Of a stretch of 64,000 nt of DNA, positions 59,301 through 64,000 are shown piece by piece. The translations under genes and the position numbers were made by a program. Numbering within the stretch: the stretch's first letter is position 1; the number at the start of each line of letters is the position of its first letter. Under the pieces are notes generated by a model, which saw nothing but the letters and a program-made list of their open reading frames with translations, did no database searches and was not told the origin of the DNA. This DNA is from Owenia fusiformis (lineage: Eukaryota; Annelida; Polychaeta; Sabellida; Oweniidae). The stretch spans positions 30,354,740 through 30,418,739 of the forward strand of contig CAIIXF020000009.1 of NCBI GenBank assembly GCA_903813345.2, written 5' to 3'.

Positions 59301-62300
59301 TTTTGTGATTTAGAAAAATAATCAATAAATTTCTCTAATTTATGCACATATTTGAATAACACGGGGTAAATTTTTGCGAAAAAATGCTTATTCAGCACTT
59401 TTTGGGGAAAAGCATGGACCATAGTGACATGAAACTTTGTCAAACGCATTGAGAGAGATGAAATTAATGAAAGTCCCAATAAAAACTGAAAATAGTTGAG
59501 AAATATGACCAAATTAAAAAAAAGTGGTACTCCAGAATGGGCGATAATAGGGTTCACCCAACTAATTGTTATAACATGCGTATTCCCATACAAACGATCT
59601 GTCTTCAAGAGAAAACTAAGATTTGTGGACATGTTTTGCTATCATTGCATCATACCCCAGTATGTCCTCTGTCAGTCAAAAAAGTTTGAATCAAAACTCC
59701 CCACGAAAATCAAAAGATCTCACCTGTTGAAGACGCCATCTATAGAAAATGTCAAAAAATGTCATTCTGATTTTGACAGATGGAGGCAGGTCAAAAAGGT
59801 CACATTTTTTAAAGAAAATGCACCTTAATCACATCAAATCATGTCTCAGAGTTGGTCCACACATACACTTTTTCATTCATGTACTTACCAAAATCCAACC
59901 ACTGGTGATGCTAATGTAATTACAATAATTGGACTATATTTTTGTTTTTATAATGCCATCTATTCGTCTTCCCACTCGGCGGAAGGATCTAATGGTTGTG
60001 TGTCTCCTAGTAGTGACCCATCCTTTAAGTTACAATTGTAATTTCCTCCAAAATGTAACCCCAAGTTGTTTTCTAGTAAAATAATACAAACCGCAAGCAG
60101 ATTCGACTATTTTTTCCAGATATATGAATGATTAAAGTTACCCATCCCCTTTCTGCAATTAGATGTTTTCCTGGGATATTGACTAAAATTGGAACCTATG
60201 GCTAGATGTGTTGGGAGGTGTCTAGTTTGAGATGGGGAGGTAGTACAGAGCTGAATGAGCTATATCTGGAAAGCACATTTTGCCTAGAATCAATTTTTGT
60301 AATTTAAAGAAATAGGCAATTAATATCTCTTATTTATGCGCATATTTAATAACACGGGGTAGATTTTTGCGAAAAAATGCTTATTCGACACTTTTGGGAA
60401 ATAGTACAGACCATCGTGACATTAAACTTTGTCAAATGATAGAACAATTCATGTGTTATCAATTACATAAACTAATTGTAATCATTATTATTGCTTCTGA
60501 ATGTTTACAGAGAAATATTTAGTATGGAGGATACAGAAAAATTGGTCATTTTCTCCAGTTGTTGTTCTACCCTGGGGAATATTCATCAAAGAAAACCAAA
60601 ACAACACACATTTCCAATTATAGGTCTCCCAATTGATAAATGATCATTCTGAACACTGTATTTGATTACTTAGGGTTAAGTCAAGGTTAGGATTAGGGGT
60701 TAGGGTTAGGCTTGGGCTTAGGGTTAGGCTTTAGTTAGGGCTAAGGGTAGTGTTGGGGCTAGGGTAAGGCCCTGGCTTAGGGTAAGGCTATAGTTAGGGT
60801 TAGGGGTAGTGTTGGGGTTAGGCTTAGGCTCTAGCTTGGGGTTAGGCTATAGTTAGGGTTAGTGTTGAGGTTAGAGTTAGGGTTAGGCTCTGGCTTAGGG
60901 TTAGGCTATAGTTAGGGTTAGGGGTAATGTTGGGGTAAGGGGTTAGGGTTAGGGGTTAGGGTTAGACTCTGGCTTAGGGTTAGGCTGTAGTTAGGGTTAG
61001 GAATAGTGTTGGGGTTAGGGTTAGGGGTTAGGGTTAGGCTCTGGCTTAGGGTTAGGCTATAGTTAGGGTTAGGGGTAGTGTTGGGGTTCAGGTTAAGGGT
61101 TAGAGTTAGGCTCTGGCTTAGGGTTAGGCTATAGTTAGGGTTAGAGATATTGTTGGGGTTAGGGTTAGGTCATGGCCAATGATTTAGCCTTCTAGAGCAA
61201 AATTTGTGAAAATTCCAATAAGAATCATGGAAACAGTGGAGAAATATGACCAAAGTAACAAAAAGTTGACTCCTGGTTGGAGCCTATGACGGATGTGTTG
61301 GGAGATGTCTAGTTTGAGCTGGGGAGGTCTTACAGAGCTGATTGAGCTATATCTGGATAGCACATTTTGCCTAGAATCAATTTTTGTGATTTAGAAAAAT
61401 AATCAATAAATTTCTCTAATTTATGCACATATTTGAATAACACGGGGTAAATTTTTGCGAAAAAATGCTTATTCAGCACTTTTTGGGGAAAAGCATGGAC
61501 CATAGTGACATGAAACTTTGTCAAACGCATTGAGAGAGATGAAATTAATGAAAGTCCCAATAAAAACTGAAAATAGTTGAGAAATATGACCAAATTAAAA
61601 AAAAGTGGTACTCCAGAATGGGCGATAATAGGGTTCACCCAACTAATTGTTATAACATGCGTATTCCCATACAAACGATCTGTCTTCAAGAGAAAACTAA
61701 GATTTGTGGACATGTTTTGCTATCATTGCATCATACCCCAGTATGTCCTCTGTCAGTCAAAAAAGTTTGAATCAAAACTCCCCACGAAAATCAAAAGATC
61801 TCACCTGTTGAAGACGCCATCTATAGAAAATGTCAAAAAATGTCATTCTGATTTTGACAGATGGAGGCAGGTCAAAAAGGTCACATTTTTTAAAGAAAAT
61901 GCACCTTAATCACATCAAATCATGTCTCAGAGTTGGTCCACACATACACTTTTTCATTCATGTACTTACCAAAATCCAACCACTGGTGATGCTAATGTAA
62001 TTACAATAATTGGACTATATTTTTGTTTTTATAATGCCATCTATTCGTCTTCCCACTCGGCGGAAGGATCTAATGGTTGTGTGTCTCCTAGTAGTGACCC
62101 ATCCTTTAAGTTACAATTGTAATTTCCTCCAAAATGTAACCCCAAGTTGTTTTCTAGTAAAATAATACAAACCGCAAGCAGATTCGACTATTTTTTCCAG
62201 ATATATGAATGATTAAAGTTACCCATCCCCTTTCTGCAATTAGATGTTTTCCTGGGATATTGACTAAAATTGGAACCTATGGCTAGATGTGTTGGGAGGT

Positions 62301-64000
62301 GTCTAGTTTGAGATGGGGAGGTAGTACAGAGCTGAATGAGCTATATCTGGAAAGCACATTTTGCCTAGAATCAATTTTTGTAATTTAAAGAAATAGGCAA
62401 TTAATATCTCTTATTTATGCGCATATTTAATAACACGGGGTAGATTTTTGCGAAAAAATGCTTATTCGACACTTTTGGGAAATAGTACAGACCATCGTGA
62501 CATTAAACTTTGTCAAATGATAGAACAATTCATGTGTTATCAATTACATAAACTAATTGTAATCATTATTATTGCTTCTGAATGTTTACAGAGAAATATT
62601 TAGTATGGAGGATACAGAAAAATTGGTCATTTTCTCCAGTTGTTGTTCTACCCTGGGGAATATTCATCAAAGAAAACCAAAACAACACACATTTCCAATT
62701 ATAGGTCTCCCAATTGATAAATGATCATTCTGAACACTGTATTTGATTACTTAGGGTTAAGTCAAGGTTAGGATTAGGGGTTAGGGTTAGGCTTGGGCTT
62801 AGGGTTAGGCTTTAGTTAGGGCTAAGGGTAGTGTTGGGGCTAGGGTAAGGCCCTGGCTTAGGGTAAGGCTATAGTTAGGGTTAGGGGTAGTGTTGGGGTT
62901 AGGCTTAGGCTCTAGCTTGGGGTTAGGCTATAGTTAGGGTTAGTGTTGAGGTTAGAGTTAGGGTTAGGCTCTGGCTTAGGGTTAGGCTATAGTTAGGGTT
63001 AGGGGTAATGTTGGGGTAAGGGGTTAGGGTTAGGGGTTAGGGTTAGACTCTGGCTTAGGGTTAGGCTGTAGTTAGGGTTAGGAATAGTGTTGGGGTTAGG
63101 GTTAGGGGTTAGGGTTAGGCTCTGGCTTAGGGTTAGGCTATAGTTAGGGTTAGGGGTAGTGTTGGGGTTCAGGTTAAGGGTTAGAGTTAGGCTCTGGCTT
63201 AGGGTTAGGCTATAGTTAGGGTTAGAGATATTGTTGGGGTTAGGGTTAGGTCATGGCCAATGATTTAGCCTTCTAGAGCAAAATTTGTGAAAATTCCAAT
63301 AAGAATCATGGAAACAGTGGAGAAATATGACCAAAGTAACAAAAAGTTGACTCCTGGTTGGAGCCTATGACGGATGTGTTGGGAGATGTCTAGTTTGAGC
63401 TGGGGAGGTCTTACAGAGCTGATTGAGCTATATCTGGATAGCACATTTTGCCTAGAATCAATTTTTGTGATTTAGAAAAATAATCAATAAATTTCTCTAA
63501 TTTATGCACATATTTGAATAACACGGGGTAAATTTTTGCGAAAAAATGCTTATTCAGCACTTTTTGGGGAAAAGCATGGACCATAGTGACATGAAACTTT
63601 GTCAAACGCATTGAGAGAGATGAAATTAATGAAAGTCCCAATAAAAACTGAAAATAGTTGAGAAATATGACCAAATTAAAAAAAAGTGGTACTCCAGAAT
63701 GGGCGATAATAGGGTTCACCCAACTAATTGTTATAACATGCGTATTCCCATACAAACGATCTGTCTTCAAGAGAAAACTAAGATTTGTGGACATGTTTTG
63801 CTATCATTGCATCATACCCCAGTATGTCCTCTGTCAGTCAAAAAAGTTTGAATCAAAACTCCCCACGAAAATCAAAAGATCTCACCTGTTGAAGACGCCA
63901 TCTATAGAAAATGTCAAAAAATGTCATTCTGATTTTGACAGATGGAGGCAGGTCAAAAAGGTCACATTTTTTAAAGAAAATGCACCTTAATCACATCAAA
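53304..64000. repeat. Homogeneous run of 2081-bp units
   Basis: From core 21 onward every junction carries the 463-bp segment, so the array becomes a simple 2081-bp repeat (cores at 53767, 55848, 57929, 60010, 62091). The dimer pattern ends here and the run continues beyond the window. Confidence 0.95.

Larger units (their letters stand above)
14704..64000. repeat. Macrosatellite array of 1618-bp and 2081-bp units
   Basis: Twenty-six complete cores run head to tail and continue past the window. Core starts: 15164, 16782, 18400, 20481, 22099, 24180, 25798, 27879, 29497, 31578, 33190, 35271, 37353, 38971, 41052, 42670, 44751, 46369, 47987, 50068, 51686, 53767, 55848, 57929, 60010, 62091. Each core is 1618 bp, except 31578 (1612) and 35271 (1619). 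A 463-bp segment follows 14 of the first 25 cores, at 20018, 23717, 27416, 31115, 34808, 36890, 40589, 44288, 49605, 53304, 55385, 57466, 59547 and 61628. It follows core 26 partly (63709-64000) and precedes core 1 (14704-15163). Copies look identical by eye except for two private indels. The ORFs that recur in every unit (87 or 127 codons minus, 110 and 66 codons plus) overlap one another on both strands, are lost where the segment is absent, and have no known domain. Confidence 0.98.

Noticed and set aside
14644-63990. ORFs of 87, 97, 110, 127 and 66 codons recurring in every satellite unit
   Set aside because: They overlap each other on opposite strands, their ends change with presence or absence of the 463-bp segment, they show no known domain, and perfect conservation is explained by DNA homogeneity, not by selection on protein.

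Overview
The window looks like nuclear DNA of an animal, most likely an aquatic invertebrate. It has one intron-split gene with consistent GT-AG junctions, remnants of mariner-type DNA transposons and of a non-LTR retrotransposon, TTAGGG-type (metazoan telomere-like) degenerate repeats, and very large tandem arrays. No prokaryotic operon, tRNA, rRNA or CRISPR array is visible. The species cannot be fixed from sequence alone.

Layout. 1-5503 is the right-hand part of a 49-bp minisatellite with nested higher-order duplications. 5504-10503 is repeat-rich non-genic DNA: simple CCGT-type repeats, a cluster of AAAATGGC/GCCATTTT words, a decayed reverse transcriptase C-terminus (7124-7856, minus strand), and a mariner-like element with long inverted ends (8381-9660) that was itself hit by a 330-bp GC-rich MITE (9032-9361). 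10504-14576 on the minus strand is the only convincing gene: seven exons whose phases all agree, giving a 339-residue STING-like (cyclic-dinucleotide receptor) protein. Its last intron carries a second mariner-type MITE (10796-11419). From 14704 to the window end runs a macrosatellite of 26 complete 1.62-kb cores, some followed by a 463-bp extra segment, so monomers are either 1618 or 2081 bp and mostly alternate as a 3699-bp dimer. Each core contains about 500 bp of degenerate TTAGGG-like DNA with its G-rich strand on +.

Most interesting point. The STING-like protein keeps the residues that line the cyclic-dinucleotide pocket of animal STING but lacks a recognisable four-helix membrane domain and has no C-terminal tail. 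Immediately before the receptor domain it has an 80-residue acidic/serine-rich linker and a separate 81-bp exon containing a RHIM-like amyloid tetrad (VQVG, residues 141-144). This suggests a receptor that signals by a RHIM-type amyloid rather than, or besides, membrane-based TBK1 recruitment. Its start codon lies only about 130 bp from the edge of the 49-kb macrosatellite. All remaining open frames, including those recurring in every satellite unit, look like chance ORFs.
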